DNA of 47,714 nt from Cellulomonas sp. (GCF_015234515.1 NZ_JADGMY010000007.1:1-47714), one strand, 5' to 3'. Shown: positions 9,204 to 17,598, numbered from the stretch's first letter. Program-made: numbers and translations. The notes: generated by a model not told the origin, from the letters alone.

Positions 9204-10880
9204 TCACCGCACGCGCTGCACCCTCCCAGGATCCCACACCGGCGTCGGGGTCTCGACGACCGACCCGTCGGCGGCGAACAGCAGGTAGCGGTCGAACGTG
9301 CGCGTGAACCACCGGTCGTGCGTCACCGCGAGCACCGTGCCGTCGAACGCCGCCAGTCCCGCCTCGAGCGCCTCGGCCGAGTGCAGGTCCAGGTTGTCGG
9401 TGGGCTCGTCCAGGAGCAGCAGCGTCGCCCCGCCGAGCTCCAGCAGGAGGATCTGCAGCCGGGCCTGCTGGCCGCCCGACAGCGTCTCGTACGTCTGCTC
9501 GGCCGCCGCGACCAGCTCGTACCGGTCCAGTGCGCGGCTCGCCGCCTCGCGCCCCAGGCCCGCGCGGTGGCCGTCGCCACGGTGGAGGATCTCCAGGAGC
9601 GTGCGGCCGACCAGCTCGGGGTGCGCGTGGTTCTGCGCGAACCAGCCGGGCCGCACGCGCGAGCCCAGCACGACGGTCCCGGTGTGCGCGACGGGCGCGA
9701 CCGGCACGTCCCCCGCAGGAGCGTGCTCCGGGTCGGACCCGCCGGCGGCGAGCAGCCGCAGGAAGTGCGACTTGCCGGAGCCGTTGGCCCCGAGGACGGC
9801 GACGCGCTCCCCGTACCAGACCTCGAGGTCGAAGGGCCGCATCAGACCGGTGAGCTCGAGCCCGGTCGCGACGACCGCGCGCTTGGCCGTCCGCCCGCCA
9901 CGCAGCCGCACGCTCACCTGCTGGTCGCGCGTCACCACGGCAGGAGGGCCCGCCTCCTCGAACTTCCGCAGCCGTGTCTGGGCGGCCTGGTACCGCGACG
10001 CCAGGCCGTCGTTGAACGCGGCCTTCGTCTTGAGCGTGACGACCAGCTCGCGCAGCTGGGCGTGCTCCTCCTCCCAGCGCCGCAGGAGCTCCTCGTGACG
10101 CGCCCTGCGGTCCGCGCGTGCCTGCGCGTACGTCGCGAAGCCGCCACCGTGCACCCAGACACCCGCGCCCGCGGCGGTCGGCTCCAGGGTCGCGACGTGC
10201 GTCGCGACGCGCGCGAGCAGCTCGCGGTCGTGGCTGACGAACAGCACGGTGCGTCCGCTCGCCACCAGACGGTCCTCGAGCCAGCGCTTGGTCGGCACGT
10301 CGAGCGCGTTGTCGGGCTCGTCCAGGAGGAGGACCTCGTCGGGCCCGCGCAGCAGCGCCTCGAGCACCAGCCGCTTCTGCTCACCGCCGGACAGCGTGCG
10401 CACGTAGCGGTGCCCGGCGCGCTCGAACGGCAGCGACAGCACCGCGTCCGTCACGCGGTCCCACCCGACCTCCGCCTCGTACCCGCCGACGTCCGCCCAG
10501 TCCGCGAGCGCCTGCGCGTACCGCATCTGCGTCGGCTCGTCGTCGACCTCCATCATGGCCAGCTCCGCGGCCGCCAGCTCCGCCGCGGCCTGCCGGACGG
10601 CGGGCGGCGCGAGGCTCGCGAGCAGGTCGCGCACGCTGCGCTCGTCGTCGATGCGGCCGACGTCCTGGCGCATCACTCCCAGCCCGCCGCTGCGCTGCAC
10701 CGACCCCGCGTGGGCCGCCGTGTCCCCCGTGACGATGCGCAGCAGCGTCGACTTGCCGACGCCGTTGGGCCCGACGAGCGCCACCCGGGCACCGTCCCCG
10801 ACGCGGAACGTCACGTCCCGCAGCAGAGGACGCCCGTCGGGGAGCGTGTAGCCGACACCGCCGACGTCGAGATGACCCAT
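9204..10880 (-). CDS. ABC-F family ATP-binding protein
   Basis: This soluble twin-ATPase protein of 558 residues has no membrane domain, as in the ABC-F group that acts on ribosomes (translation factors or antibiotic-resistance proteins). Domain 1 has Walker A GPNGVGKSTLL near residue 38, signature LSGGEQKR and Walker B LLLDEPDNALDV. The linker is rich in charged helices (RRWEEEHAQLREL). Domain 2 has the unusual Walker A GANGSGKSHFLRLL, with His in place of Thr/Ser, then LSGGQQAR and LLLDEPTDNLDL. The start is ATG 10880; the frame upstream overlaps the divergent DUF5709 gene and is not credible. Substrate or function cannot be deduced. Resistance is possible but unproven. Confidence 0.88.
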   Translation of the reverse strand: MGHLDVGGVGYTLPDGRPLLRDVTFRVGDGARVALVGPNGVGKSTLLRIVTGDTAAHAGSVQRSGGLGVMRQDVGRIDDERSVRDLLASLAPPAVRQAAAELAAAELAMMEVDDEPTQMRYAQALADWADVGGYEAEVGWDRVTDAVLSLPFERAGHRYVRTLSGGEQKRLVLEALLRGPDEVLLLDEPDNALDVPTKRWLEDRLVASGRTVLFVSHDRELLARVATHVATLEPTAAGAGVWVHGGGFATYAQARADRRARHEELLRRWEEEHAQLRELVVTLKTKAAFNDGLASRYQAAQTRLRKFEEAGPPAVVTRDQQVSVRLRGGRTAKRAVVATGLELTGLMRPFDLEVWYGERVAVLGANGSGKSHFLRLLAAGGSDPEHAPAGDVPVAPVAHTGTVVLGSRVRPGWFAQNHAHPELVGRTLLEILHRGDGHRAGLGREAASRALDRYELVAAAEQTYETLSGGQQARLQILLLELGGATLLLLDEPTDNLDLHSAEALEAGLAAFDGTVLAVTHDRWFTRTFDRYLLFAADGSVVETPTPVWDPGRVQRVR

Positions 10881-10979
10881 GGTGCCCAGTGTGGGCCCCG
10901 GAGCGCGGTGGGCGGAAACGCTGTGACCGGCCACGGCGTCCTGTGGCGCGACGGTGCGAGCGGTGCTTGGGTCGTGGGC

Positions 10980-11471
10980 ATGAGCGAGGACACCCCAGCC
11001 ACCAGCACCGACCCGGCACTCGGCACCGAGGGCGACAGCAACCAGCTTCCGGGCGAGGACACGCTCGTCGAACGCGGCGTCGACGACCCGCTGGACGAGG
11101 GCATCGTCCCCCCGGAGCGCCCCCGCCCGGCGTCCGCGCACTTCGGTGAGACCCCGTGGGAGGAGGCCCGCGGCGAGACGCTCGACCAGCGCGTCGCCCA
11201 GGAGGAGCCGGAGGTCTGGGAGGTGCAGGCCCCGCCCCCGCCCGACCGCGACGAGCTGCGCGCCGGACGCCTGGTCGAGGACGACGACGCGGTCGAGGCC
11301 GGCGGCACCGACACGTTCGCCTTCGACGCGGGCGTGGACGGGGGCGCGGCATCGGCGGAGGAGGCCGCCGTGCACGTCATCGACGAGGAGGGTCTGGGGA
11401 TCGGGGTCACCTCGGACGACGACGAGGTCACGTCGGAGGACGTCGGGGGCGAGGAGCTCGGCGCCGTCTGA
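10980..11471 (+). CDS. DUF5709 family protein
   Basis: This small, very acidic, cytoplasmic protein of 163 residues is widespread in actinobacteria and has no assigned function. The family signature is visible: GVDDPLDEGIVPPERP near residue 36, GETLDQRVAQEEPEV near residue 62, and the C-terminal GVDGGAASAEEAAVHVIDE. There are no membrane segments, cysteines or catalytic motifs, and composition suggests a largely disordered polypeptide. ATG 10980 (MSEDTP) is the natural start; no strong ribosome binding site precedes it. It is transcribed away from the ABC-F gene and toward truA. Confidence 0.82.
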   Translation: MSEDTPATSTDPALGTEGDSNQLPGEDTLVERGVDDPLDEGIVPPERPRPASAHFGETPWEEARGETLDQRVAQEEPEVWEVQAPPPPDRDELRAGRLVEDDDAVEAGGTDTFAFDAGVDGGAASAEEAAVHVIDEEGLGIGVTSDDDEVTSEDVGGEELGAV

Positions 11472-11534
11472 GACCTGGCCTGCGACGCCGCGCGCCGACG
11501 GCGTGCGGGCTCCGTCAGCCGGGGAGCAGACCCG

Positions 11535-12431
11535 TCATCCGCAGCAGCCCGTGGACGGCGGGGCGCCGTCCACGTCGTGCTCGCTGCGGCGCGCACGGGT
11601 CTGCTCCGCGCGGCGCGCGAGCTCGTCACCCGTCGGGTACGCCACGTGCTCGAGCGTCAGGCCGTGCGCCGCGACGACGGTCGCGCCACCCTGCCGGACG
11701 CGCCCGTCCAGGAGCTCGCGCGGCCACGCGACCGGACGGCGCCCCTCCCCCACGGCGAGGCTCGCACCGACGAGGGCGCGCACCATCGAGTGGCAGAACG
11801 CGTCGGCCTGCACGTCGGCGACCACGAGCCCCGCGTCCGGTCCGGCGTCCGGGCGCGACCAGCCGAAGACCTCGAGCGTGCGGATCGTCGTCGCGTCGGG
11901 GCGCGGCTTGCAGTACGCCGCGAAGTCGTGGCGTCCGACGAGGGTGCGCGCCGCCGCGTCCATCGCCGCCACGTCGAGCGGTCGGCGGTGCCACAGGACC
12001 CAGCCGCGACGCAGCGGGTCGCGCGCGGCCTGCTCGTCGCAGACCCGGTAGGCGTAGCGCCGTCGCAGAGCCGAGAACCGCGCGTCGAAGCCGTCGGGCG
12101 CGCGGCGCACCGCGTGCACGACGAGGTCGCCCGGCAGCACGCCGGCGAGGCGCACGGCCAGCGCGTCGACGTCGTCCCTGTCCGACCGGCCACGGGTCGC
12201 CTCGAGCGCCTCCACGCCCACGTCGACGTGTGCCACCTGCCCGCGCGCGTGGACACCGGCGTCGGTGCGCCCCGCGACCGTCACGCGCGGTCGGGCCTCG
12301 CCCCGCGGACCGCTGCGCAGCACCGTCGCGAGCGCGTCCTCGAGCTCCCCCTGCACCGTGCGCAGACCGGGCTGGCGCGCCCAGCCGGCGAACTGGCCGC
12401 CGTCGTACGCCAGGTCGAGGCGTAGCCGCAC
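11535..12431 (-). CDS. truA: tRNA pseudouridine(38-40) synthase
   Basis: TruA isomerises uridines 38-40 in the tRNA anticodon stem. GTG 12431 was chosen because GAGGAG lies 9 nt upstream and the protein then starts [20 protein letters not shown], the standard family N-terminus. The catalytic Asp is in the motif [12 protein letters not shown]. Other conserved blocks are [23 protein letters not shown] and [11 protein letters not shown]. It is 298 residues with a non-conserved, Cys-ending tail (STGCCG). In many bacteria truA follows rplQ; here an alpha/beta hydrolase and a ROK kinase gene intervene. Confidence 0.96.
   Translation of the reverse strand: MRLRLDLAYDGGQFAGWARQPGLRTVQGELEDALATVLRSGPRGEARPRVTVAGRTDAGVHARGQVAHVDVGVEALEATRGRSDRDDVDALAVRLAGVLPGDLVVHAVRRAPDGFDARFSALRRRYAYRVCDEQAARDPLRRGWVLWHRRPLDVAAMDAAARTLVGRHDFAAYCKPRPDATTIRTLEVFGWSRPDAGPDAGLVVADVQADAFCHSMVRALVGASLAVGEGRRPVAWPRELLDGRVRQGGATVVAAHGLTLEHVAYPTGDELARRAEQTRARRSEHDVDGAPPSTGCCG
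11550..11574. terminator. 11-bp hairpin inside the truA 3' end
   Basis: Positions 11550-11560 and 11564-11574 are perfectly complementary, with a GGG loop. The hairpin lies within the last coding stretch of truA, about 80 bp past the stop of the convergent DUF5709 gene. It could therefore terminate plus-strand transcripts. Chance in GC-rich coding DNA is also possible. Confidence 0.3.
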
Positions 12432-12477
12432 CGAACCCGTCTCCTCACCTGTCACGGGCCCACCGTAACGGGCGGGA

Positions 12478-12483
12478 TACCGT
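12478..12483 (+). promoter_or_regulatory. -10 hexamer TACCGT before the ROK kinase
   Basis: TACCGT fits the TANNNT -10 consensus and ends 6 nt before GTG 12490. No Shine-Dalgarno precedes that start. The arrangement is typical of actinobacterial leaderless mRNAs, with initiation at the G of GTG. Confidence 0.45.
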
Positions 12484-12489
12484 GGCACG

Positions 12490-13263
12490 GTGCCCCGCCC
12501 GTCCGAGCCCTACACGCTGGCCGTCGACTGCGGCGGCAGCGGCATCAAGGCGTCCGTGCTCGACGCCGCCGGTACGTTGCACGCCCCCGCCATCCGCGTG
12601 CCCACGCCCTATCCCCTGCCGCCGTCGCGTCTGGTGGACACCATCGCCGACATCGCGGCGCGGCTGCCCGTCGCGCAGCGCGCCACCATCGGGGTGCCCG
12701 GGATGATCCGCCACGGCGTCGTCGTCGCCACACCGCACTACGTGACCCGCTCCGGGCCACGCAGCGCCGTGCTCCCCGAGCTGCGCGCCGCGTGGGCCGG
12801 GTGCGACGTGCAGGCCCTGCTGGCGGAGCGCCTGGGCGTCCCGACGCTCGTGCTGAACGACGCGGAGGTGCACGGTGCCGGTGTCGTGTCGGGCACCGGT
12901 GTGGAGCTCGTGCTCACGCTCGGCACGGGCCTGGGGTCGGCCCTGTTCGACGGCGGACGGCTCGCACCGCACCTCGAGCTCTCGCACGCCCCGGTGCGGT
13001 GGGGGACGACCTACGACGCGTACATCGGCGAGCACGAGAGGGCGCGTCTCGGCGACGCGCTGTGGTCACGACGGGTCCGCAAGGTCGTCGAGGGCTTCCG
13101 GCCGGTGTTCCACTGGGACCGCCTCTACCTCGGCGGAGGGAACTCCCGCCGCGTGACGGCCCCGACGCTCGCGCGGCTCGGTGACGACGTCGTCGTCGTG
13201 CCGAACCAGGCGGGCATCGTCGGAGGCGCCCGCGCGTGGGACCTCGACGCCCCCGACGTCTGA
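12490..13263 (+). CDS. ppgK: ROK-family kinase, polyphosphate-glucokinase-like
   Basis: This cytoplasmic sugar kinase has 257 residues. The N-terminal phosphate-binding loop [16 protein letters not shown], the catalytic-base motif VLNDAEVHG, and the second phosphate loop [12 protein letters not shown] are as in actinobacterial polyphosphate/ATP glucokinases. HLELSHAP stands where PpgK proteins carry the H-x-E segment, and YLGGGNS near the C-terminus closes the ATP site. PpgK is the best family match, but substrate and phosphate donor are inferred. The probable start is leaderless. Its last 198 bp overlap, in antisense, the coding end of the alpha/beta hydrolase on the other strand. Confidence 0.85.
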   Translation: MPRPSEPYTLAVDCGGSGIKASVLDAAGTLHAPAIRVPTPYPLPPSRLVDTIADIAARLPVAQRATIGVPGMIRHGVVVATPHYVTRSGPRSAVLPELRAAWAGCDVQALLAERLGVPTLVLNDAEVHGAGVVSGTGVELVLTLGTGLGSALFDGGRLAPHLELSHAPVRWGTTYDAYIGEHERARLGDALWSRRVRKVVEGFRPVFHWDRLYLGGGNSRRVTAPTLARLGDDVVVVPNQAGIVGGARAWDLDAPDV

Positions 13264-13992
13264 CGGCTCTGCCCGCGCCGCGAGCGTGTCCAGGACCTCC
13301 AGCAGCACCCGCGTGAAGCGGACCGGCTGCACGAGGCTCACCAGGTGCGTGGACCCCGGCACGACGACCAGGTGCCCGTCCCGGCAGGCCGCCAGGAAGC
13401 GACGCTCCTCCCCGCGGAAGTGGTCGTAGCGGCCGTTGACCAGCCAGACGGGGGCGTCGACCCGTGCGAGGTCGGACAGGGGCGTCGCCGCCCGCATCGC
13501 GCGCATGGTGTCACCGACCACGTCGAGGGCGAACCCGCCCGCCCCGACGTCGGCCGCCGCCTGCCGCGGCAGCGTGCGGTCGACCAGCGCCTGGTTGATG
13601 GCCGCCCCGCGGTCGGGCAGGCGCGCGAAGAACCCGTCCGCCGCCGCACCCCACGCGCGCAGGACGACCGGGTACGGCCGCGAGCTGCAGGCCGCCGCGA
13701 CGAGACCGACGACCTGCTCGGGATGGCGCGCCGCGTGCGCGATGGCGACGTACCCGCCGAGCGAGAGGCCGACGACGAGCGCCCGTCCTCCCACGGCGTC
13801 GACACCGTCCCGCACGGCCTGCAGCGCGCCGTCCCACGTGAAGGTCTCCGCGATGCGCTCCCCGTGCCCGGGGAGGTCCACGGCGAGCGCGACGTGACCG
13901 GCGCCTTCGAGCGACTCGACCTGCGCCCGCCACATCGTGCGGGACGCCCGTAGGCCGTGCACGAGGACGACGGGTGGGGCGGGTCCGGGCAT
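13066..13992 (-). CDS. alpha/beta hydrolase
   Basis: This 308-residue protein has the alpha/beta hydrolase fold. The opening VVLVHGLRASRTMW carries the oxyanion HG motif, and VDLPGHGERIA follows. The nucleophile elbow is VGLSLGGY with Ser near residue 96. The catalytic Asp lies in NGRYDHF and the His in PGSTHLVS. No signal peptide is present. The fold is complete by about residue 242. The remaining 66 residues are unlike any hydrolase and are encoded entirely in antisense to the ROK kinase gene. The original stop may have been lost, extending the frame to 13066. The substrate is unknown. Confidence 0.82.
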   Translation of the reverse strand: MPGPAPPVVLVHGLRASRTMWRAQVESLEGAGHVALAVDLPGHGERIAETFTWDGALQAVRDGVDAVGGRALVVGLSLGGYVAIAHAARHPEQVVGLVAAACSSRPYPVVLRAWGAAADGFFARLPDRGAAINQALVDRTLPRQAAADVGAGGFALDVVGDTMRAMRAATPLSDLARVDAPVWLVNGRYDHFRGEERRFLAACRDGHLVVVPGSTHLVSLVQPVRFTRVLLEVLDTLAARAEPSDVGGVEVPRAGASDDARLVRHDDDVVTEPRERRGRHAAGVPSAEVEAVPVEHRPEALDDLADPS

Positions 13993-14050
13993 GCTCTCGA
14001 CGCTAGTCCGCGCCGCGACGTCGGGCCCGCCGGGAACCAGCGGCGGATGC

Positions 14051-14088
14051 GACAGGGCCCGGACACCCTGCGGTGTCCGGGCCCTGTC
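14051..14088 (-). terminator. terminator of rpoA-rplQ
   Basis: A perfect 17-bp stem (14051-14067 with 14072-14088) with a 4-nt loop starts 15 nt after the rplQ stop on the minus strand. It has no U-tract. It is one of the strongest hairpins in the window and marks the end of the alpha operon. Confidence 0.85.
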
Positions 14089-14103
14089 GTGGTGCGGCGT
14101 GCG

Positions 14104-14649
14104 TCAGGCCTTGTCGCCCTCGGCGGGCGCGTCCTCGACGGGCGCGTCCTCGACCGGAGCGTCCTCGACCGGAGCGTCCTCGACCGGAGCGTCCTCGACC
14201 GGAGCGTCCTCGACCGGCTTCGCAGCCTTCTTGGGCGCGGCCTTCTCGGTGGCCTTGGTGGCCTCCTTGACGACGGCCTGCTTGGGCGACAGCGGCTCGA
14301 GGACGAGCTCGATGACGGCCATGGGGGCGTTGTCGCCCTTGCGCGGGCCGATCTTCGTGATGCGCGTGTAGCCGCCCTGACGGTCGGCGACGGCCGGCGC
14401 GATCTCCGTGAACAGGGTGTGCACGACACCCTTGTCGCGGACGACGGTCAGCACGCGGCGGCGCGAGTGCAGGTCACCGCGCTTGGCGAACGTGATGAGG
14501 CGCTCTGCCAGGGGACGCAGGCGCTTGGCCTTCGTCTCCGTGGTCGTGATCCGCCGGTGCTCGAACAGCGCCGTCGCGAGGTTCGCGAGGATGAGCCGCT
14601 CGTGCGCCGGGCTACCACCGAGCCGGGGACCCTTGGTGGGCGTGGGCAT
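14104..14649 (-). CDS. rplQ: 50S ribosomal protein L17 with a repeat tail
   Basis: L17 is a large-subunit protein near the exit-tunnel side of the ribosome. The conserved part ([31 protein letters not shown] through IELVLEP) fills about residues 1-121. An extension of about 60 residues follows. It begins Lys/Ala-rich ([14 protein letters not shown]) and then holds six copies of the pentapeptide VEDAP, encoded by 15-bp tandem DNA repeats. The total of 181 residues compares with about 127 in E. coli. It lies 80 bp downstream of rpoA and ends at a strong terminator. Confidence 0.97.
   Translation of the reverse strand: MPTPTKGPRLGGSPAHERLILANLATALFEHRRITTTETKAKRLRPLAERLITFAKRGDLHSRRRVLTVVRDKGVVHTLFTEIAPAVADRQGGYTRITKIGPRKGDNAPMAVIELVLEPLSPKQAVVKEATKATEKAAPKKAAKPVEDAPVEDAPVEDAPVEDAPVEDAPVEDAPAEGDKA
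14131..14220. repeat. six 15-bp tandem repeats in rplQ
   Basis: Six in-frame 15-bp units start at 14131, 14146, 14161, 14176, 14191 and 14206. The central four are identical or nearly so, and the first carries GGGC in place of GGAG. On the coding strand each encodes VEDAP. The near-identity of third-codon positions suggests recent slippage or expansion. Confidence 0.92.
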
Positions 14650-14729
14650 GGTCTCTACTCCTTGGGTTCTGCGATGAGGGCGACGTCCCGTGGCCGGCGC
14701 CTGGGCGCGCGGTCACGGGAGCACCTACG

Positions 14730-15743
14730 TCAGTACTGCTCGTCCTCGACGAAGTCGGTCTCGTCGTCCCCGTAGTAGCCGCCGGCGGCCGAGGGGTCGA
14801 AGTCCAGCGGGCTGTCCTTGAGAGTCAGACCGAGCTCGGCCAGCTTCTCCTTGACCTCGGTGATCGACTTCGCACCGAAGTTGCGGATGTCCAGCAGGTC
14901 CGCCTCGGACCGAGCCACGAGCTCGCCCACCGTGTGGATGCCCTCGCGCTTGAGGCAGTTGTACGAGCGGATCGTCAGCTGCAGGTCCTCGATCGGCAGG
15001 GCCAGGTCCGCGGCCAGGGCCGCGTCCGTCGGCGACGGGCCGATCTCGATGCCCTCCGCCTCGACGTTGAGCTCACGCGCGAGGCCGAACAGCTCGACGA
15101 GCGTGCGCCCGGCCGACGCGAGAGCGTCGCGAGGGCTAATCGCCGGCTTGGTCTCGACGTCGACGATGAGCTTGTCGAAGTCGGTGCGCTGCTCGACTCG
15201 GGTCGCCTCGACCTTGTAGGTCACCTTGAGCACCGGCGAGTAGATCGAGTCGATCGGGATGCGGCCGATCTCGGCGTCGAACGACTTGTTCTGGTTGGCC
15301 GACACGTAGCCACGGCCGCGCTCGACGGTCAGCTCGATCTCGAGCTTGCCCTTCTCGTTCAGCGTGGCCAGGTGCAGCTCGGGGTTGTGCACCTCGACAC
15401 CGGCCGGGGGCACGATGTCCGCGCCGGAGACCTCACCGGCACCCTGCTTGCGCAGGTACATCACGACGGGCTCGTCGTTCTCCGAGGAGACGACGAGGTT
15501 CTTGATGTTGAGGATGATCTCGGTGACGTCCTCCTTGACACCCGGGATCGTCGAGAACTCGTGCAGCACGCCGTCGATCCGGATCGACGTCACAGCGGCG
15601 CCCGGGATGGACGACAGGAGCGTCCGGCGCATGGAGTTGCCGAGGGTGTAGCCGAAGCCCGGCTCGAGGGGCTCGATGGAGAACCGCGAGCGGTGCTCCG
15701 AGATGACCTCTTCGGTCAGGGTGGGACGCTGTGCGATCAGCAC
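14730..15743 (-). CDS. rpoA: DNA-directed RNA polymerase subunit alpha
   Basis: The alpha subunit dimerises to nucleate RNA polymerase assembly, and its C-terminal domain contacts promoter UP elements and activators. The 337-residue protein has an N-terminal domain with [31 protein letters not shown] and the conserved GHL-like dimer region. After a linker, the C-terminal domain begins at [21 protein letters not shown] and includes [23 protein letters not shown]. The start is GTG 15743 (MLIAQRP), with GGAGAGGAAA upstream. A 216-bp gap with a strong hairpin separates it from rpsK; the usual intervening rpsD is absent. Confidence 0.98.
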   Translation of the reverse strand: MLIAQRPTLTEEVISEHRSRFSIEPLEPGFGYTLGNSMRRTLLSSIPGAAVTSIRIDGVLHEFSTIPGVKEDVTEIILNIKNLVVSSENDEPVVMYLRKQGAGEVSGADIVPPAGVEVHNPELHLATLNEKGKLEIELTVERGRGYVSANQNKSFDAEIGRIPIDSIYSPVLKVTYKVEATRVEQRTDFDKLIVDVETKPAISPRDALASAGRTLVELFGLARELNVEAEGIEIGPSPTDAALAADLALPIEDLQLTIRSYNCLKREGIHTVGELVARSEADLLDIRNFGAKSITEVKEKLAELGLTLKDSPLDFDPSAAGGYYGDDETDFVEDEQY

Positions 15744-15915
15744 GGTGTGTTTCCTCTCCGCGAGCGTCCGCCATATGACGCTTTCGCAGGTGATGCGTGC
15801 CTGGACGTGCCTCGGTCTGCATGTCTGGGCGGGAGTGCGGGTGTGGTCCGACGTCGTGCCGTGCGCCCGTGTCCCCTCACGGGGCGACGTGCGTGGTCCG
15901 GGTCGGACACGCGAG

Positions 15916-15950
15916 GGCCGGGACGTGTGCCGTGCGGCACCGTCCCGGCC
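15916..15950 (-). terminator. hairpin between rpsK and rpoA
   Basis: A 10-bp outer stem (15916-15925 with 15941-15950), a one-nt bulge and a 5-bp inner stem (15927-15931 with 15936-15940) form one long hairpin. It begins 9 nt after the rpsK stop. It may terminate or attenuate transcription, or act as an RNA processing site, between rpsK and rpoA. Confidence 0.6.
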
Positions 15951-15959
15951 GTGCGTGAC

Positions 15960-16361
15960 TCAGACGCGGCGACGCTTCGGCGGACGGCAGCCGTTGTGGG
16001 CCTGCGGCGTCACGTCCTGGATCGAACCGACCTCGAGGCCGGCAGCCGTCAGCGAGCGGATCGCCGTCTCACGGCCCGAGCCGGGGCCCTTGACGAAGAC
16101 GTCGACCTTGCGCATGCCGTGCTCCTGCGCGCGACGCGCGGCCGCCTCGGCGGCGAGCTGCGCGGCGAACGGGGTCGACTTGCGCGAGCCCTTGAAGCCG
16201 ACCTGGCCGGACGAGGCCCAGGCGATCACGGCGCCCGCCGGGTCGGTGATGGACACGATGGTGTTGTTGAACGTGCTCTTGATGTGCGCCTGGCCGTGGG
16301 AGACGTTCTTCTTCTCCTTGCGGCGCGGCTTGCGCACGGCGGTACGAGTCTTGGGAGGCAT
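15960..16361 (-). CDS. rpsK: 30S ribosomal protein S11
   Basis: S11 is a small-subunit platform protein near the Shine-Dalgarno/anti-Shine-Dalgarno helix. It is 133 residues long and starts [38 protein letters not shown]. The core motifs [18 protein letters not shown] and [19 protein letters not shown] are present. The C-terminus [18 protein letters not shown] is canonical. It follows rpsM by 93 bp and is followed by a hairpin before rpoA. Confidence 0.98.
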   Translation of the reverse strand: MPPKTRTAVRKPRRKEKKNVSHGQAHIKSTFNNTIVSITDPAGAVIAWASSGQVGFKGSRKSTPFAAQLAAEAAARRAQEHGMRKVDVFVKGPGSGRETAIRSLTAAGLEVGSIQDVTPQAHNGCRPPKRRRV

Positions 16362-16454
16362 CTGCTTGTTCTCTCCGAGTTTCCAGGTGTGAGGTCGGTG
16401 TGTCCGACGCGTGGGCGACGGCGCGCGAGGCGCTGGCCGTGCCGGGCGCGCGGG

Positions 16455-16835
16455 CTACTTCCGGCCGGCCTTCTTCTTGCCGGCGACGGTGCGCTTGGGG
16501 CCCTTGCGGGTACGCGCGTTGGTCTTGGTGCGCTGACCACGCACCGGGAGGCCGCGGCGGTGACGCAGACCCTCGTAGCTGCCGATCTCGACCTTGCGGC
16601 GGATGTCGGCGGCGATCTCGCGACGGAGGTCACCCTCGAGCTTGAAGCTGCCCTCGAGGAAGTCGCGCAGGGCGACGAGCTCGGTGTCGCCCAGGTCCTT
16701 GACCCGGACGTCGGGGCTGATGCCCGTGGCGGCCAGGGCCTGGTGCGCACGCGTGCGCCCGACCCCGAAGATGTACGTGAGGGCGACCTCGACCCGCTTG
16801 TCGCGGGGAAGGTCGACACCGATGAGACGTGCCAT
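16455..16835 (-). CDS. rpsM: 30S ribosomal protein S13
   Basis: S13 is a small-subunit head protein that forms intersubunit bridges and touches P-site tRNA. ATG 16835 gives the standard start [30 protein letters not shown]; the in-frame extension upstream to 16877 was discarded. The conserved [28 protein letters not shown] block and a Lys-rich tail complete a 126-residue protein. It lies 171 bp from rpmJ, in a gap with a paired long-range stem, and heads the rpsM-rpsK pair. Confidence 0.98.
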   Translation of the reverse strand: MARLIGVDLPRDKRVEVALTYIFGVGRTRAHQALAATGISPDVRVKDLGDTELVALRDFLEGSFKLEGDLRREIAADIRRKVEIGSYEGLRHRRGLPVRGQRTKTNARTRKGPKRTVAGKKKAGRK

Positions 16836-16859
16836 GTGCCTGGTGGCTCCTGTACTGCA

Positions 16860-16914
16860 CTCGGAGGTCTGCCGCACCGTCCTCCCGCAGTCCTTGCGGG
16901 CCCCAGCCTCCGAG
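16860..16914 (-). other. structured leader of rpsM
   Basis: In the 171-bp gap between rpmJ and rpsM, CTCGGAGG (16860-16867) pairs with CCTCCGAG (16907-16914). This 8-bp stem encloses a second hairpin (16884-16889 with 16895-16900, 6 bp). The structure ends 25 nt before the rpsM ATG. It could be an r-protein autoregulatory leader or an attenuator; no known class was matched. Confidence 0.4.
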
Positions 16915-17006
16915 CTGAGGGTTCGCCGTCACAGGGGCCCGGGGGCCGCGGTCACGGAGTGGCGGTGCGCTTGCTGCCCCGGCGAGGGGGCGGTGGTGCT
17001 TGCTGC

Positions 17007-17120
17007 TCAGCCCTGGCGCTGCTTGTGGCGCAGGTTCTCGCAGATCACCTGGACGCGACCGTGCCGGCGGATCACCTTGCACTTGTCGCAGATCTTCTTG
17101 ACGCTCGGCTTGACCTTCAT
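17007..17120 (-). CDS. rpmJ: 50S ribosomal protein L36
   Basis: L36 is the smallest ribosomal protein, 37 residues here, starting [20 protein letters not shown]. It is the zinc-binding (C+) form, with ligands Cys11, Cys14, Cys27 and His32. It is encoded 68 bp after infA, the common infA-rpmJ-rpsM order. The longer frame reading through this region from 17567 is spurious. Confidence 0.98.
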   Translation of the reverse strand: MKVKPSVKKICDKCKVIRRHGRVQVICENLRHKQRQG

Positions 17121-17188
17121 CGCGTTCGTTCCTCCGCCGCCGCGCCCGGGCCACGTGGGTCCGACCGACGGCGTCTCGATGGTGGTGG

Positions 17189-17410
17189 TTACTTGTAGCG
17201 GTAGACGATGCGCCCGCGGGACAAGTCGTACGGGCTGAGCTCGACGACCACCCGGTCCTCGGGGAGGATCCGGATGTAGTGCTGACGCATCTTGCCCGAG
17301 ATGTGGGCGAGCACCTTGTGGCCGTTCGCGAGCTCCACGCGGAACATCGCATTGGGCAGCGCTTCGACAACGCTGCCCTCGATCTCGATCACGCCGTCCT
17401 TCTTGGCCAT
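17189..17410 (-). CDS. infA: translation initiation factor IF-1
   Basis: IF-1 is a 73-residue OB-fold factor that occupies the ribosomal A site during initiation. ATG 17410 gives [27 protein letters not shown]. Hallmarks are the [13 protein letters not shown] loop and [16 protein letters not shown] at the C-terminus. The upstream extension of the frame to 17563 covers the leader and is not coding. A TATGAT box at 17563-17568 and two tandem hairpins (17471-17509) precede the gene, suggesting its own regulated leader. Confidence 0.98.
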   Translation of the reverse strand: MAKKDGVIEIEGSVVEALPNAMFRVELANGHKVLAHISGKMRQHYIRILPEDRVVVELSPYDLSRGRIVYRYK

Positions 17411-17470
17411 GTCCTCCGCTAACTGTCGTGCTCGACTTGTCCTGCCGGTGGTCGCCCCACCCCGCTGACC

Positions 17471-17509
17471 GTCCGGCGGACGCGCCGGACCCGCACGAGA
17501 TCGTGCGGG
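17471..17509 (-). other. tandem hairpins in the infA leader
   Basis: Two adjacent hairpins lie upstream of infA. One is 17471-17478 with 17483-17490 (8 bp, 4-nt loop). The other is 17490-17498 with 17501-17509 (9 bp if the 2-nt loop opens slightly). They sit between the putative infA promoter and its start codon, so they would be transcribed as part of the leader. An attenuator or RNA-stability role is possible. Confidence 0.5.
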
Positions 17510-17562
17510 CTGATCGAGGGGTGACTGGTCGCCGATCGAACGGCGCACACAACCAACGAACA

Positions 17563-17568
17563 ATCATA
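17563..17568 (-). promoter_or_regulatory. -10 box TATGAT upstream of infA
   Basis: TATGAT on the minus strand is close to the TATAAT consensus. It lies 54 bp after the map stop and about 150 nt before the infA ATG. No convincing -35 is 17 bp upstream. An overlapping alternative is TTGTTC-N17-TTCGAT, slightly downstream. Confidence 0.4.
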
Positions 17569-17598
17569 CGGCATCCCGGCGGCGCCCGGTACCGCGAC

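Noticed and set aside
14131..14220. A CRISPR-like array
   Set aside because: The units are contiguous 15-bp coding repeats in rplQ without spacers.
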